Both the position numbers and the translations under genes were made by a program. From DASSFG01 sp035547915 (GTDB lineage: Bacteria; Planctomycetota; Planctomycetia; Pirellulales; JAICIG01), in assembly GCA_035547915.1 (NCBI GenBank), contig DASZTS010000139.1, forward strand, positions 90,236-154,235: a stretch of DNA of 64,000 bases. Reading direction: 5' to 3'. The notes under the pieces were generated by a model, which was not told the origin of the DNA, did not search any database, and saw nothing but the letters and a program-made list of their open reading frames with translations. Of this stretch, positions 17,784 through 27,255 are shown piece after piece (within the stretch, counting starts at the first letter, position 1; every line of letters begins with the position of its first letter).

Positions 17784-18800
17784 ATGCGGTCTTCTCATCC
17801 CAATGCACGTTGGCTGGCGGCCGATGATCGGCCATCCGGCGACATACCCAAGCAATCGTCGACGCGATCTACAGAATCGCTCGACCAGGACCTCCTCGAC
17901 GCGTATTCACGGGCGGTGATCGGAGTGGTCGATTCGATCGGTCCGGCGGTGGTCGCGGTCGCCCGGCGACGGGGAATCGAGTCGGGCGGTGTGGGGTCCG
18001 GCGCCGTTATCAGTTCCGACGGTCATGCACTGACGAATAGTCACGTGGTCGGCGGCGCCGAACACGTCGTGATTACCACGCACGACGGCGACACCCTCGA
18101 CGCGCAGGTGGTGGGCGACGATCCGGCCACCGACCTGGCCTTGCTGCGTGTGGCGGCCCGCGACCTGCCCTCCGCGGCGCTCGGCGAATCGGCCGGCTTG
18201 CGGGTCGGGCAGTTGGTGATCGCCGTCGGCAATCCGTTTGGATTCCAATCGACCGTGACGACGGGTGTGGTCAGCGCACGCGGGCGATCGCTGCGCAGTC
18301 AACACGGCCGGCTCATCGAAAACGTGGTGCAACACACGGCGCCGCTCAACCCGGGCAACTCGGGTGGCCCCCTGGTCGATTCTCTGGGCCGCGTGGTCGG
18401 CATCAACACGGCGATCATTGCGATGGCGCAGGGACTCGGCTTCGCCGTGCCAGCCGACACGGCACGCTGGGTCGTAAGCGAAGTCCTATCGCATGGCCGT
18501 GTTCGGCGGCCCGTGCTCGGAGTATCGGTTTCGTTGCGTCCGATCGGTCGTGAGTTGGCCCGGCAACTCGACCTATTGATCGACGCCGCGGTGGAGATCG
18601 TCACCGTCGAATCCAACGGTGCGGCGGCTCGAGCGGGCCTGCGGCCCGGTGACCTGGTGGTCGCGATCAATGGCCGGGTCGTGACCGGACTCGACGACAT
18701 GCACCGCCTGCTATCCCGCGTGGCAGGCCCGGTGACTCTTTCCATCGTCCGCGGTCGGCGACGATTGGAAATCGAAGTCGAACCCCGCATGGCAACCTGA
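17784..18800 (+). CDS. HtrA/DegP-like serine protease with PDZ domain, no signal peptide seen
   Basis: A protein of about 338 residues. The trypsin-like triad is visible: His87 (LTNSHVVGG), Asp117 (PATDLALLRV) and Ser193 (NPGNSGGP). A PDZ domain follows (about 245-335) with AARAGLRPGDLVVAINGRVV. HtrA proteins normally cut misfolded proteins in the periplasm. Here the N-terminal 60 residues are polar, with no signal peptide or membrane anchor, so it may be cytoplasmic. The ATG at 17784 has ACGGAG 7 nt upstream; ATG 17763 is the longer option. It stands alone, divergent from dapA. Confidence 0.88.
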   Translation: MRSSHPNARWLAADDRPSGDIPKQSSTRSTESLDQDLLDAYSRAVIGVVDSIGPAVVAVARRRGIESGGVGSGAVISSDGHALTNSHVVGGAEHVVITTHDGDTLDAQVVGDDPATDLALLRVAARDLPSAALGESAGLRVGQLVIAVGNPFGFQSTVTTGVVSARGRSLRSQHGRLIENVVQHTAPLNPGNSGGPLVDSLGRVVGINTAIIAMAQGLGFAVPADTARWVVSEVLSHGRVRRPVLGVSVSLRPIGRELARQLDLLIDAAVEIVTVESNGAAARAGLRPGDLVVAINGRVVTGLDDMHRLLSRVAGPVTLSIVRGRRRLEIEVEPRMAT

Positions 18801-18966
18801 GCGGTGCCTCGCAGGGATGCCGGGCGATCTCGCTCGGCATCCGCCGGGGTGGCTAGCGGAGTGGCGAAAATCCTTGCTGTGGCAACGGCTTCTGTTACAC
18901 TCGACACCTGCCCGTTGGCCTCAGTCGTTCTACACCCTGCGCTACTCCTCGGCCATCTCCGTATTA

Positions 18967-21921
18967 ATGTTTCGAAGAAGTCCGCTACGTGCGATTTGCG
19001 TGTTAATCGCGGGGCTCGCCCCGTCGCTTGATTCTGTTTGGGCGTCCGCCGATGAGTCGATCGAACGTCCGCGCCCGGCGTGGACGACGTCGCGCATTCA
19101 CAGCTCACCGGTGCCACCGCCACCGTATCGAATCGTCTCGGCGTTTCCGGAGTTGCGATTCGACAAGCCGACGAGCATCGAAGAACTCCCCGACGGTCGG
19201 CTGCTTGTCACCGAAATGGCAGGCAAGATTCTCAGTTTTCCCAACCGAGCCGGCGTCGAACTCGCGGACTTGGTTCTGGATCTCCAATCTTTGTTGCCGC
19301 GCGAGCTGGCCGGACGGTCGATCTCTCTCTTCGACGCCGAACCGCATCCGAATTTCGCGGACAACCACTTCCTGTACGTCTGCTATGTCCACCCGGCGGC
19401 CGGTGGGCATACGCGGGTCTCACGTTTCACGCTCGACGATCGATCGCCGCCGCATGCCGATCCCAAAAGTGAGCAGGTCGTTCTCACCTGGCCGTCGGGC
19501 GGCCACAACGGCGGTTGCCTGGAGTTTGCCCCGAGCGGCCATCTTTACATTTCCACTGGCGATGGATCTGGGCCGAATCCGCCCGATGGATTGACCACCG
19601 GTCAGAAGCTCGACGATTTGCTCGGCGCGATCTTGCGGATCGACGTCGACCACCCCGACGGCCAGCGACCCTATACCGTGCCGGCCGACAACCCATTCGT
19701 CGACCGACCGGACACGCGGCCCGAGATTTGGGCCTATGGCTTGCGCAACCCTTGGAAATTCGGTGTCGATCCCCAGTCGGGCGATACGTTCGCGGCCGAC
19801 AACGGTTGGGAGACGTGGGAGATGGTGCATCGCATTGCCCGCGGTGGCAATTGCGGCTGGCCGGTGATGGAAGGCCGCATGGCGCTGCGGAGCGAAGTAA
19901 AACCCGGACCGACCCCGATTCTGCCGCCCGTGAAGGACCATCCGCACACCGAAGCCAACTCCGTGATCGGCGGCCCCGTCTACCGTGGCGACAAGTTGCC
20001 TGGACTCGTGGGTTCGTTCGTCTACGGCGACTACATCACCGGCACTATCTGGGCCATACGGCCGGACGAAGACGGTTCCTATTCGCATACCACGCTGGTT
20101 GACACCGACCAGCGGATCGTCGCCTTTACGCAGACCCACGGTGGTCAACTCTTCGTCCTCGACTACGACTTCACCGGCCAGATCTACGAGTTACTCCCTT
20201 CCGACGAGCCCGATACGTCGGCCAGCTTTCCGCGGCGCTTGAGCGATACGGGACTCTTCGCTTCTCTCGCGGACCTGCGGCCGGCACCCGGTGTTGTTGC
20301 CTACAACGTTCTCTCGCCGCGTTGGGTTGATGGCGCTGCGGCGCGGCGCTGGGTGGCGATACCCGGCGACGCCACGATTGAGTTGGCCGAAACGGGGCGT
20401 CCGGCCGTCTATCCCGAAGGTACGGTCCTCGTCAATCATCTGGCGCTCGCGCCGGCGGGGGACGGCGAGCCGATCCGTTTGGAGACGCAGATCCTCCATT
20501 ACGAGAAGGGGGGCTGGAATCCGTACAGCTATCTCTGGGACGATGCAGGCAAAGAAGCTCATCTGGTCGAACCGATCGGTGCGAACCGAACCCTACGCCT
20601 TCCCGACGCGGCCGCAAAGGATGGCTTTGTTGATCGGACATGGCACGTCAATGCGGTCAATGAATGCAAAGCATGCCACAATGCCGAATCGGGCTATGTC
20701 CTCGGATTTGCGGCTAACCAGTTGAACGGCCATTCGACGGAGGATGGTTCGCCTGCGACAATCAGCCAGCTCGCGGGGCTTGCGAAGCAGGGCGTGCTGG
20801 CCAAGCCTCCGCATATTGCCGACAACGATCCCGCCCGGTTGGTCGATCCCCACGACGCGAAGCAGAGTTTGGACGATCGCGCGCGGTCCTATCTGCACGC
20901 CAATTGCTCCGTTTGCCATCGTCCGGGCGGCAATGCCATCGTCTCGTTCTTCCTGCGCCGCGACCTGCCGTTCGACAAGCTCAATACCAACAAAGGGACG
21001 GGCATCGGCACTTTCGGTCTCCGCGACGCCAAGATTATCACGCCGGGCGATCCATATCGCAGCGTGCTTTTGTATCGCATGTCGAAGCTCGGTTACGCAC
21101 GGATGCCGTACATCGGCTCGCGAGTCGTAGACGGTTTCGGAGTCGCCCTCGTCGATGCGTGGATCAAGTCGCTGCCCGGCAAACCGGCCTCGGCCCCGTT
21201 GACTCCTGGCACCGCGGAAGCGACGGCCCTGGCGAACTTGCTCGACACTCGGTCGGCCGGTGCCCAAGAGCACGAGCGGGCCATCAAAGAGTTGCTGAAG
21301 TCGACGCCGGGTGCCTTGGCACTGGCCGTCGAGATGCATCGAGGAAGACTGTCGGCCGACGATTTCCGCCTGGCTGTGTTGCAGGGGGCGGGGGCGTCGA
21401 GCGATATTCGCGGACTGGTCGAGACCTTCGTTCCCGAGAATCGGCGCCGTGCCACGCTCGGGCCGAATGTCGATCCCGAGGTCGTTCTGCGTCTCAAAGG
21501 AGATCATGAAAGGGGCAAACTGATCTACTTCAGCGATGCGGCCCGCTGTCGCGCCTGTCATGAGTTGAACGATCGTGCCAAATCGTTCGGCCCCACTCTG
21601 GCCGAGATCAACAAGAAGTATCCGACCCGCGCCGATCTAATCATCCACGTGCTGCGGCCTTCGCAGAAAATCGATGAGGTGTTCGCCGCCTATCAGGTCG
21701 CGACGACCGACGGCCGAGTGCTCAGCGGCTTGCTCGTGGAAAAGAATGATCGCCGGGTTGTGCTCAAGACGGTCGAAAAGCAGACCGTGGCCGTCAATCG
21801 TGACGAAATCGACGAGATGATTCGCAGCGAAAAATCGCTGATGCCCGATGGCGTGCTAAGCGACCTTACCGCCCAGGAAGCTGCCGATCTGTTGGAGTAT
21901 ATTCGTTCGTCGAAGGAATGA
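18967..21921 (+). CDS. Sugar-dehydrogenase-like propeller fused to triheme cytochrome
   Basis: A 984-residue exported protein. After a signal peptide (LRAICVLIAGLAPSLDSVWA) comes a GSDH-type beta propeller (about residues 40-410: GHNGGCLEFAPSGHLYISTGD, WAYGLRNPWKFGVDP). A middle region (about 415-740) has the PAPGVVAYNVLSPRWVDG pattern that I associate with the HNE_0200 family and holds CKACHN and CSVCHR. The C-terminal heme-binding domain carries CRACHE and the LLEYIRSS ending of the Pirellula/Verrucomicrobium type (TIGR02603). It would oxidise a sugar or related compound in the periplasm and pass electrons through its three hemes. The ATG at 18967 is chosen for the signal peptide. Confidence 0.88.
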   Translation: MFRRSPLRAICVLIAGLAPSLDSVWASADESIERPRPAWTTSRIHSSPVPPPPYRIVSAFPELRFDKPTSIEELPDGRLLVTEMAGKILSFPNRAGVELADLVLDLQSLLPRELAGRSISLFDAEPHPNFADNHFLYVCYVHPAAGGHTRVSRFTLDDRSPPHADPKSEQVVLTWPSGGHNGGCLEFAPSGHLYISTGDGSGPNPPDGLTTGQKLDDLLGAILRIDVDHPDGQRPYTVPADNPFVDRPDTRPEIWAYGLRNPWKFGVDPQSGDTFAADNGWETWEMVHRIARGGNCGWPVMEGRMALRSEVKPGPTPILPPVKDHPHTEANSVIGGPVYRGDKLPGLVGSFVYGDYITGTIWAIRPDEDGSYSHTTLVDTDQRIVAFTQTHGGQLFVLDYDFTGQIYELLPSDEPDTSASFPRRLSDTGLFASLADLRPAPGVVAYNVLSPRWVDGAAARRWVAIPGDATIELAETGRPAVYPEGTVLVNHLALAPAGDGEPIRLETQILHYEKGGWNPYSYLWDDAGKEAHLVEPIGANRTLRLPDAAAKDGFVDRTWHVNAVNECKACHNAESGYVLGFAANQLNGHSTEDGSPATISQLAGLAKQGVLAKPPHIADNDPARLVDPHDAKQSLDDRARSYLHANCSVCHRPGGNAIVSFFLRRDLPFDKLNTNKGTGIGTFGLRDAKIITPGDPYRSVLLYRMSKLGYARMPYIGSRVVDGFGVALVDAWIKSLPGKPASAPLTPGTAEATALANLLDTRSAGAQEHERAIKELLKSTPGALALAVEMHRGRLSADDFRLAVLQGAGASSDIRGLVETFVPENRRRATLGPNVDPEVVLRLKGDHERGKLIYFSDAARCRACHELNDRAKSFGPTLAEINKKYPTRADLIIHVLRPSQKIDEVFAAYQVATTDGRVLSGLLVEKNDRRVVLKTVEKQTVAVNRDEIDEMIRSEKSLMPDGVLSDLTAQEAADLLEYIRSSKE

Positions 21922-21955
21922 TCGTACCACCCACCCCGTTCTTCGAGTGCACATC

Positions 21956-23077
21956 ATGACCGATCGCATGTCTGATTCCGCCGGCCAAACGAACCTTCCT
22001 CGCACGGATCTGGATTTGCCCAAGCTCGCCCGCCGCTCGTTCCTGGCGACCGCCGGCGCCGCGGCGGCCAGCTTGGCACATGTCGCACGCGGCCGCGAAT
22101 ACGGGCCCGGCGCCGAGCCGGTGCGGTATCCCGATCCCGACATTGTGGTGCTCGACAAGCGATTCGAGAAATACAAGATCGGCAATACGCCGATCCAACG
22201 TCTCCACACGGGCATGCTCTGGGCCGAGGGGCCCGCCTGGAACGGTGTGGGCCGGTATCTCGTGTGGAGCGATATTCCCAACGATGCGCAGCTTCGCTGG
22301 CTCGAGGAAGATGGCCACGTCAGCACACTCCGCCGACCGGCCGGCAATAGCAACGGCAACACCTTCGACTGGCAAGGTCGCCAGATCTCGTGTGAGCATG
22401 GCAATCGCCGCGTGGTGCGGTACGAGCACTCGGGTGAGGTGACTGTTCTCGCAGACAGCTTTCAGGGCAAGCCCCTCAATGCACCTAACGACGCGGTCGT
22501 TCATCCAGAGGACGGCTCGGTCTGGTTCACCGATCCCGGTTACGGAATTCTGCTCAATTATGAAGGGCACAAGGCCGAGTTGGAGCTGAAGGAGGCCGTC
22601 TATCGAATCGATGCCAAGTCGGGCAAGCTCACCAAGCTCACCGATGAAATCTTCAAGCCGAACGGCCTCTGTTTCTCGCCCGACTACAAGCGGTTGTACA
22701 TCGCCGACACGGGGGCGTCGCATTACGCCGACGCGCCCCGAAACATCAAAGTGTGGGATATCGTCGACGACGTGAAGCTCGGTAAGGGCCGCGAGTTCGC
22801 GTCGATGACGCTCGACGGGTTCGATAAGGCCGGTTTCGCCGACGGCATTCGCGCCGACGTCGATGGCAACGTCTGGGCCAGCGCGGGGTGGGTGGGCGAT
22901 GGCTACGACGGCGTTCACGTCTTCGCGCCCGATGGGGAACGCATCGGGCAGATTCGCCTGCCCGAGATCTGCTCCAATGTCTGTTTCGGCGGCCGTAAGC
23001 GTAACCGCCTGTTCATGACCGGCAGTCAATCGCTCTACGCGGTCTATGTCGAGGCGCAGGGAGCGCACATTTCGTAA
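21956..23077 (+). CDS. SMP-30/gluconolactonase-family protein with Tat-type signal
   Basis: A protein of about 373 residues. The N-terminal LARRSFLATAGAAAASLAHVARG is a twin-arginine-like signal. The body is a six-bladed SMP-30 propeller, with EGPAWNGVGRYLVWSDIPN, NAPNDAVVHPEDGSVWFTDPGYG, KPNGLCFSPDYKRLYIADTG and ADGIRADVDGNVWAS as blade motifs. These hold the family metal-binding Glu, Asn and Asp residues. The enzyme would hydrolyse a lactone in the periplasm. It starts 34 bp after the dehydrogenase fusion, so it may open the lactone made there. A GTG at 21947 is a possible earlier start. Confidence 0.9.
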   Translation: MTDRMSDSAGQTNLPRTDLDLPKLARRSFLATAGAAAASLAHVARGREYGPGAEPVRYPDPDIVVLDKRFEKYKIGNTPIQRLHTGMLWAEGPAWNGVGRYLVWSDIPNDAQLRWLEEDGHVSTLRRPAGNSNGNTFDWQGRQISCEHGNRRVVRYEHSGEVTVLADSFQGKPLNAPNDAVVHPEDGSVWFTDPGYGILLNYEGHKAELELKEAVYRIDAKSGKLTKLTDEIFKPNGLCFSPDYKRLYIADTGASHYADAPRNIKVWDIVDDVKLGKGREFASMTLDGFDKAGFADGIRADVDGNVWASAGWVGDGYDGVHVFAPDGERIGQIRLPEICSNVCFGGRKRNRLFMTGSQSLYAVYVEAQGAHIS

Positions 23078-23126
23078 CGTCGCGCCGGGACGAGTCCGGT
23101 TAAGCGCCGGGGCTTGTCAGCCGCTC

Positions 23127-23735
23127 TCACGCGCCGGCAGGTAAAAACTGAAATCCTCGCTGTACCCAGCGCAGATAGAGCGCGCCGGTGAATTGTTGGA
23201 TGCGCTGCCGTTCATTGTCCCGCAATTCACCCATCCAGCCATCGACTTGCTGCATGGCAAGTGTCGGGTTGCGTGGCAGTAACCCCGCGAGGGCGTCGGT
23301 ATCCCGATTTTGCCAAACGGGCCAATAGAGAAGGTCGTCGAGCTGTTCGTCGACATACGCCGTGCGATCGGGTTCCGCCAGCGAGACGTAGCGGTCGGCC
23401 CGTTCGAGCAGCCAAACACGCACAAGCTCGCGCAGGTTGTCGTCCCATCGTACGCGTCGCGTCCGGTCGAGCGCTGCCACGTCGTGCCACCAGCCATACC
23501 CTTGCCTCAAGTCCTCTGCCAAGCGGCGGGCCAACCGCAGCTTGGTCGATGTGAACTCCGGACGCACGTCGCGCGTCGAGAGCCAGTCGACGAGCTGTGC
23601 GTGATCCAACCGATCGACAAATCGCACCGGACGCGTGGCTGCATCGTGTACAGCCAGCCCGCAGAGCGCGGACAGACCGGCCAGCGCGACGAAGGCGAGC
23701 CAATCTCGGTAGGGGATCCGCTTCAGCAAATCCAT
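23127..23735 (-). CDS. Membrane-anchored protein of unknown function
   Basis: A 202-residue protein with an N-terminal hydrophobic segment (WLAFVALAGLSALCGLAVHDAA) that could be an anchor or uncleaved signal. The rest is highly charged and helical, with repeated Asp, Arg, Trp and Leu; no metal or catalytic motif is visible. I do not recognise a family. It is convergent with the lactonase gene (50 bp apart) and divergent from the TolC-like gene, so it is probably a single-gene unit. Confidence 0.6.
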   Translation of the reverse strand: MDLLKRIPYRDWLAFVALAGLSALCGLAVHDAATRPVRFVDRLDHAQLVDWLSTRDVRPEFTSTKLRLARRLAEDLRQGYGWWHDVAALDRTRRVRWDDNLRELVRVWLLERADRYVSLAEPDRTAYVDEQLDDLLYWPVWQNRDTDALAGLLPRNPTLAMQQVDGWMGELRDNERQRIQQFTGALYLRWVQRGFQFLPAGA

Positions 23736-23878
23736 GTGCAGTTTTCCATTCGTTCCCGGCGTTTTTCAGGCAGATTTGGGTTGACTCCAAACCGTGGGCG
23801 CGTCACGCTACGGTCATTCACATTCTACGTTATTAGGCGCAAGGGCAAGAAGCAAAGCCCGTTTTGGAGCGTCAAGGG

Positions 23879-26062
23879 ATGGACACCTTATCACTTTTGC
23901 TGTTGTGGATTCTGTGCGGTCAGGTTCGGCAGCCGGGCAACCGGAGCGAGGCGGAAGTGCCGGCGGCCGAAGTCGATGGCGACATTGAACGTGCTGATGA
24001 GCAATCGGCCGGCGAAGGCGCTCCGCCGGCCGCCGGCCGTGGCCGTGAGTCGGGCGGGGAGCCAAAACAAGAAGCGGCAAGCGATGAATTGACGCCCACA
24101 CGCAGTGTGGCGGTCAATCCGGCCGCCCCCGAATCGCTCCTGCGTTGGCTGGCTCAAGCGGACACTTCGCTGGACGGGAAACGGGTGACGTTGGCGGACT
24201 TGCTTGCGCGGATCTACGATCGACCGCAACAGGCGGTCGTCATCCCCGCTTATTGGAAATTGGCGGCTGCCGAATACGAGTATCGCATTGCCACCGATGA
24301 GTCGTCGCGGTTGCAGCAATTGTTGCCGCCCGCCGACGCCGCAGGCCGGCATGCGAGCGACTCCTTACTCGAAGCACGCCTCGCCGCCGCCGAGGCCCGC
24401 CTGCGCGAAGCCGAGTTGGCGGTCATCAGTCAACAACACGCGCTGGCCGACCAGATGCGGTTGCCGACGAGCGAGCCGCTGCCCCTCACGGGCGACCTGC
24501 CTCACGCCGGCGCGTACCGGACCTTCTTTCAGGAGCGATATGCCCGCGTCGCTCCGCCGCGGGCGTATTTGATCGATCGCACGTTACCGCTCTTGAATCG
24601 GTCGATCGAGCTACGGGCCGCCGCGGCGGTGGCCGCGGCCGACAGTGCCGACGCCTCATCCGAACAATTCCATGCCGGTCAACTCGATCTGGTCTCGGTT
24701 GCCGACAGTGTCGCCGAACTGACCCGCCAGCGACGCGCGTTCGTTGCGGCGGTGCGCGACTACAATCTCGATATTGCCGATTACGCGCTCAGCGTCGTGC
24801 CAGCCGGCCTCACCAGCGCACAGCTCGTGGCCATCCTGATCGGTTCGCCGGCGACCGCCCAGCGCGTGAAGTCGGGAGATCCCAAGCAGGCCGCCGACGA
24901 GCGTGGCGGCGTCAATCAGGCGGGCTTCACTTCACCGCTCTTCGCGCCGAACGGACAGCCCACGATGGCCCCACCCCGCGCGACGCCAGGCTTGCCCGCC
25001 GCCGGCAACGCAGCGCCGGCGAACGAGAGGATCCAACGTCGCTCACCGGGACGGCAAAACCGTGCCGCGCCGAATCAGAGTGGTGATGCCCCACGCAGGA
25101 TCAAGAGTGAACCACCGGGTTCGACGAGCCACAATAATCGCCCGCTCCGGAAATATACGGCTGCCAAACCAGTCGTCGATGCCGCGGCGCGCGGGGCCGC
25201 CGACGAGGGAATTGACGGAGCGTCGGATACGAATCGCGGCCCGTCGGAAGCGAACGAAATCGGAGCCGACTCGGGCATCTATACGGCGCTACGCGACCTA
25301 TCGCGAATCAAACGCGCTCAGGAACTGTCGGCTACGTTGCACTGGTCGAATGCTTCTGCTGAAACGCTGGGCATGCCGACCACCTTGGCGGATGCCTTGA
25401 GCGCTTCGACGGGATTCGACAGACGCACGGTGATCCAGGCTTATTGGCAGGTCTGCGAACAGGCCGCCGCCTGGCACGTGACGAAACAAGAGATCGATCT
25501 GCTGCACGCGCTCGAATCGGCCGCACTTCGCACGCGCTCCGACCCGGCCGGTCCGGTGGCGATGCTTTACTTGCGCACCGCTCAGCTTGCCGCCCAGGCG
25601 GCATCGGAAGAGTGCGCCGCGGGGCTGCTCAACGCGCAGTTCGGACTGGCTCAGCTTATGCGGCGGCCTCTCGACGGAAAGTGGCCCTTGCCTGTCACTC
25701 CGCCGCATGCCGGCGGTTATCGCCTGAAGCTTGATGCTCAGCCGACGCCCGTTTTACAAAGTTCTACCGTAAGGCAAATCGCCGCGGCGCTGCCGTTGCA
25801 GCACGAAGCGCTGCAGGCGCATGCCGATGCGGTCGTGGCTGCCGACGCAGCTCGCGTGGAAGCGGTGATCGGCTGCGAGAATGGCAAACGGCCCTTGCTC
25901 GACGCTATCACGTCGGTTCGATATCTTTCCGGTGAATCGCTCGCGTTCCTCGATGTGCAGATGAACTACAATCTGTGGTTCTCCCAATATGTTTTGACGG
26001 TCGCTCCTCCGAGCATCAGCGATTCTGCATTGGCGGGCGTCCTGGTGGTCGCAAGCCGGTAA
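23879..26062 (+). CDS. Exported TolC-like protein with two duplicated helical modules
   Basis: A protein of about 727 residues with a hydrophobic N-terminal stretch (LSLLLLWILCG) that may be a signal or anchor. Two long alanine-rich helical modules (about residues 85-320 and 470-727) share landmarks in order: PAYWKLAAAEYEY versus QAYWQVCEQAAAW, PHAGAYR versus PHAGGYR, LLNRSIELRAAAAVAAADSADA versus LQHEALQAHADAVVAADAARV, and DYNLDIADYALSVVP versus NYNLWFSQYVLTVAP. The joining stretch (about 320-465) is rich in Arg, Pro, Gly and Ala and looks disordered. The pattern recalls outer-membrane efflux proteins, but no beta segments are evident. The start codon is uncertain. Confidence 0.65.
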   Translation: MDTLSLLLLWILCGQVRQPGNRSEAEVPAAEVDGDIERADEQSAGEGAPPAAGRGRESGGEPKQEAASDELTPTRSVAVNPAAPESLLRWLAQADTSLDGKRVTLADLLARIYDRPQQAVVIPAYWKLAAAEYEYRIATDESSRLQQLLPPADAAGRHASDSLLEARLAAAEARLREAELAVISQQHALADQMRLPTSEPLPLTGDLPHAGAYRTFFQERYARVAPPRAYLIDRTLPLLNRSIELRAAAAVAAADSADASSEQFHAGQLDLVSVADSVAELTRQRRAFVAAVRDYNLDIADYALSVVPAGLTSAQLVAILIGSPATAQRVKSGDPKQAADERGGVNQAGFTSPLFAPNGQPTMAPPRATPGLPAAGNAAPANERIQRRSPGRQNRAAPNQSGDAPRRIKSEPPGSTSHNNRPLRKYTAAKPVVDAAARGAADEGIDGASDTNRGPSEANEIGADSGIYTALRDLSRIKRAQELSATLHWSNASAETLGMPTTLADALSASTGFDRRTVIQAYWQVCEQAAAWHVTKQEIDLLHALESAALRTRSDPAGPVAMLYLRTAQLAAQAASEECAAGLLNAQFGLAQLMRRPLDGKWPLPVTPPHAGGYRLKLDAQPTPVLQSSTVRQIAAALPLQHEALQAHADAVVAADAARVEAVIGCENGKRPLLDAITSVRYLSGESLAFLDVQMNYNLWFSQYVLTVAPPSISDSALAGVLVVASR

Positions 26063-26101
26063 GACGTCCGCCCCGTCTGCCGGCTCAAGAGCGGCGCAGC
26101 A

Positions 26102-27238
26102 TTAACGTTGGCGGCGGCACAGGTCACGCAGCCCTTTTGCGGCCGCCACGAATTCGCCTCGTAGCAACTGCTCGATCGACTTGCCGATCACTTCCTCGTG
26201 CAACGCCAAGAAGGGAATGGGCTCGCCGGGTGAAACGGGACGCGGGACGAGCCGTTCCCCCAAGACGCTCAGCAGTGTGTCGATGCCTTGGCCGCTGACT
26301 GCGCTTGTGACAACCCCGCCAGGAATCGTCACCGGTGGCGGCCGCAAATCGGCCTTGTTGTGAACGACGATCGAGTCGGGCCAGCGAGCTATCAGCTCGT
26401 CGTCCGATTGGCTCCAAGGTTGGCTGGAGTCGAAGACCAGCAATCGTGCATCTGCCGTTCGGATTCGATCCAGCGCCAGCCGCACACCCGCCTCTTCCAA
26501 GGCGTCGTCGCTGGTTCGTAGTCCGGCCGTGTCGGACAACTCGACAGGCCAGCCGTCGATTGCCGTTCGCGCGGTCACCACATCGCGGGTCGTACCGGGT
26601 TGATCGTAGACGATCGATCGCTCGAAGCCGGCCAGGGCGTTGACGAGACTACTTTTGCCCACGTTTGGTTTGCCGGCGATGACGACACGGAATGGGTCGA
26701 TCAGATGTCGCCCAATCTGGCTGCGCGCGGCGAGCGATCTCAGTCGCGTCTCGGCGGCCCGGTGGGATGCCTCTTCGGACGACTCTAAGAGCTCGGCACA
26801 AGACTCGAGCTCGGCGGCGAGCGCCCCGTGGAATTGATCGAGCAGCACGGCTGCCGAGCGTCGTGTCGTCGCCCGCGCCAGCGCCACGATGGCGTCCGCG
26901 GCGATCGGGTTGCCACTGCGGAGAGAAACCCATTCCGGCCATTGAGATTGCCGACACCCACCCTCGACCAGCGAGTCCACCACGGTGGCGACGGCTGCCG
27001 CGCCGCCGTGACAGTGGATCTCCACTTCGTCCATTGCCCGGCGGCAGACGACGAGTTCCTCGCCCACGGCACCGGCCCAGCGGCCGAGTACGATCTGCCC
27101 GACGGCCGCTTCCACGAGCGGGCGGCCGGAAGCGGGGGAAAACAGTTGGCCAACCTTCGCGTCGGCACCGTGCCCTGAAACAGCCAGCACGGCCACGGCT
27201 GCGCGGCCGGCCGGAGTCAGCACCGTGACAGTCAACAT
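26102..27238 (-). CDS. Degenerate MnmE-like GTPase
   Basis: A 378-residue GTPase most like MnmE (TrmE), which with MnmG modifies the wobble uridine of some tRNAs. The G domain is intact: GKPNVGKSSLVNALAG (P-loop), QPGTTRD (G2), DTAGLRTSDDALEEAG (G3) and NKADL (G4). The N-terminal tetrahydrofolate-binding part is recognisable (TVLTPAGRAAVAVLAVSG, EIHCHGG) but lacks the YTGED and PGEFT stretches. The family C-terminal CIGK, whose Cys is needed for tRNA modification, is absent; the protein ends LRDLCRRQR. It is about 70 residues shorter than normal. It is either a divergent MnmE or a paralogue with another job. Confidence 0.8.
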   Translation of the reverse strand: MLTVTVLTPAGRAAVAVLAVSGHGADAKVGQLFSPASGRPLVEAAVGQIVLGRWAGAVGEELVVCRRAMDEVEIHCHGGAAAVATVVDSLVEGGCRQSQWPEWVSLRSGNPIAADAIVALARATTRRSAAVLLDQFHGALAAELESCAELLESSEEASHRAAETRLRSLAARSQIGRHLIDPFRVVIAGKPNVGKSSLVNALAGFERSIVYDQPGTTRDVVTARTAIDGWPVELSDTAGLRTSDDALEEAGVRLALDRIRTADARLLVFDSSQPWSQSDDELIARWPDSIVVHNKADLRPPPVTIPGGVVTSAVSGQGIDTLLSVLGERLVPRPVSPGEPIPFLALHEEVIGKSIEQLLRGEFVAAAKGLRDLCRRQR

Positions 27239-27255
27239 GCGTTCGCCGGTGGTCT

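Noticed and set aside
17586..17855. N-terminal extension of dapA
   Set aside because: Ninety open codons upstream have no resemblance to the family. The ATG at 17585 matches the start of other DapA proteins.
21866..23068. Minus-strand frame of about 400 codons opposite the SMP-30 gene
   Set aside because: The plus-strand gene has propeller motifs and a Tat-like signal; the antisense frame has neither.
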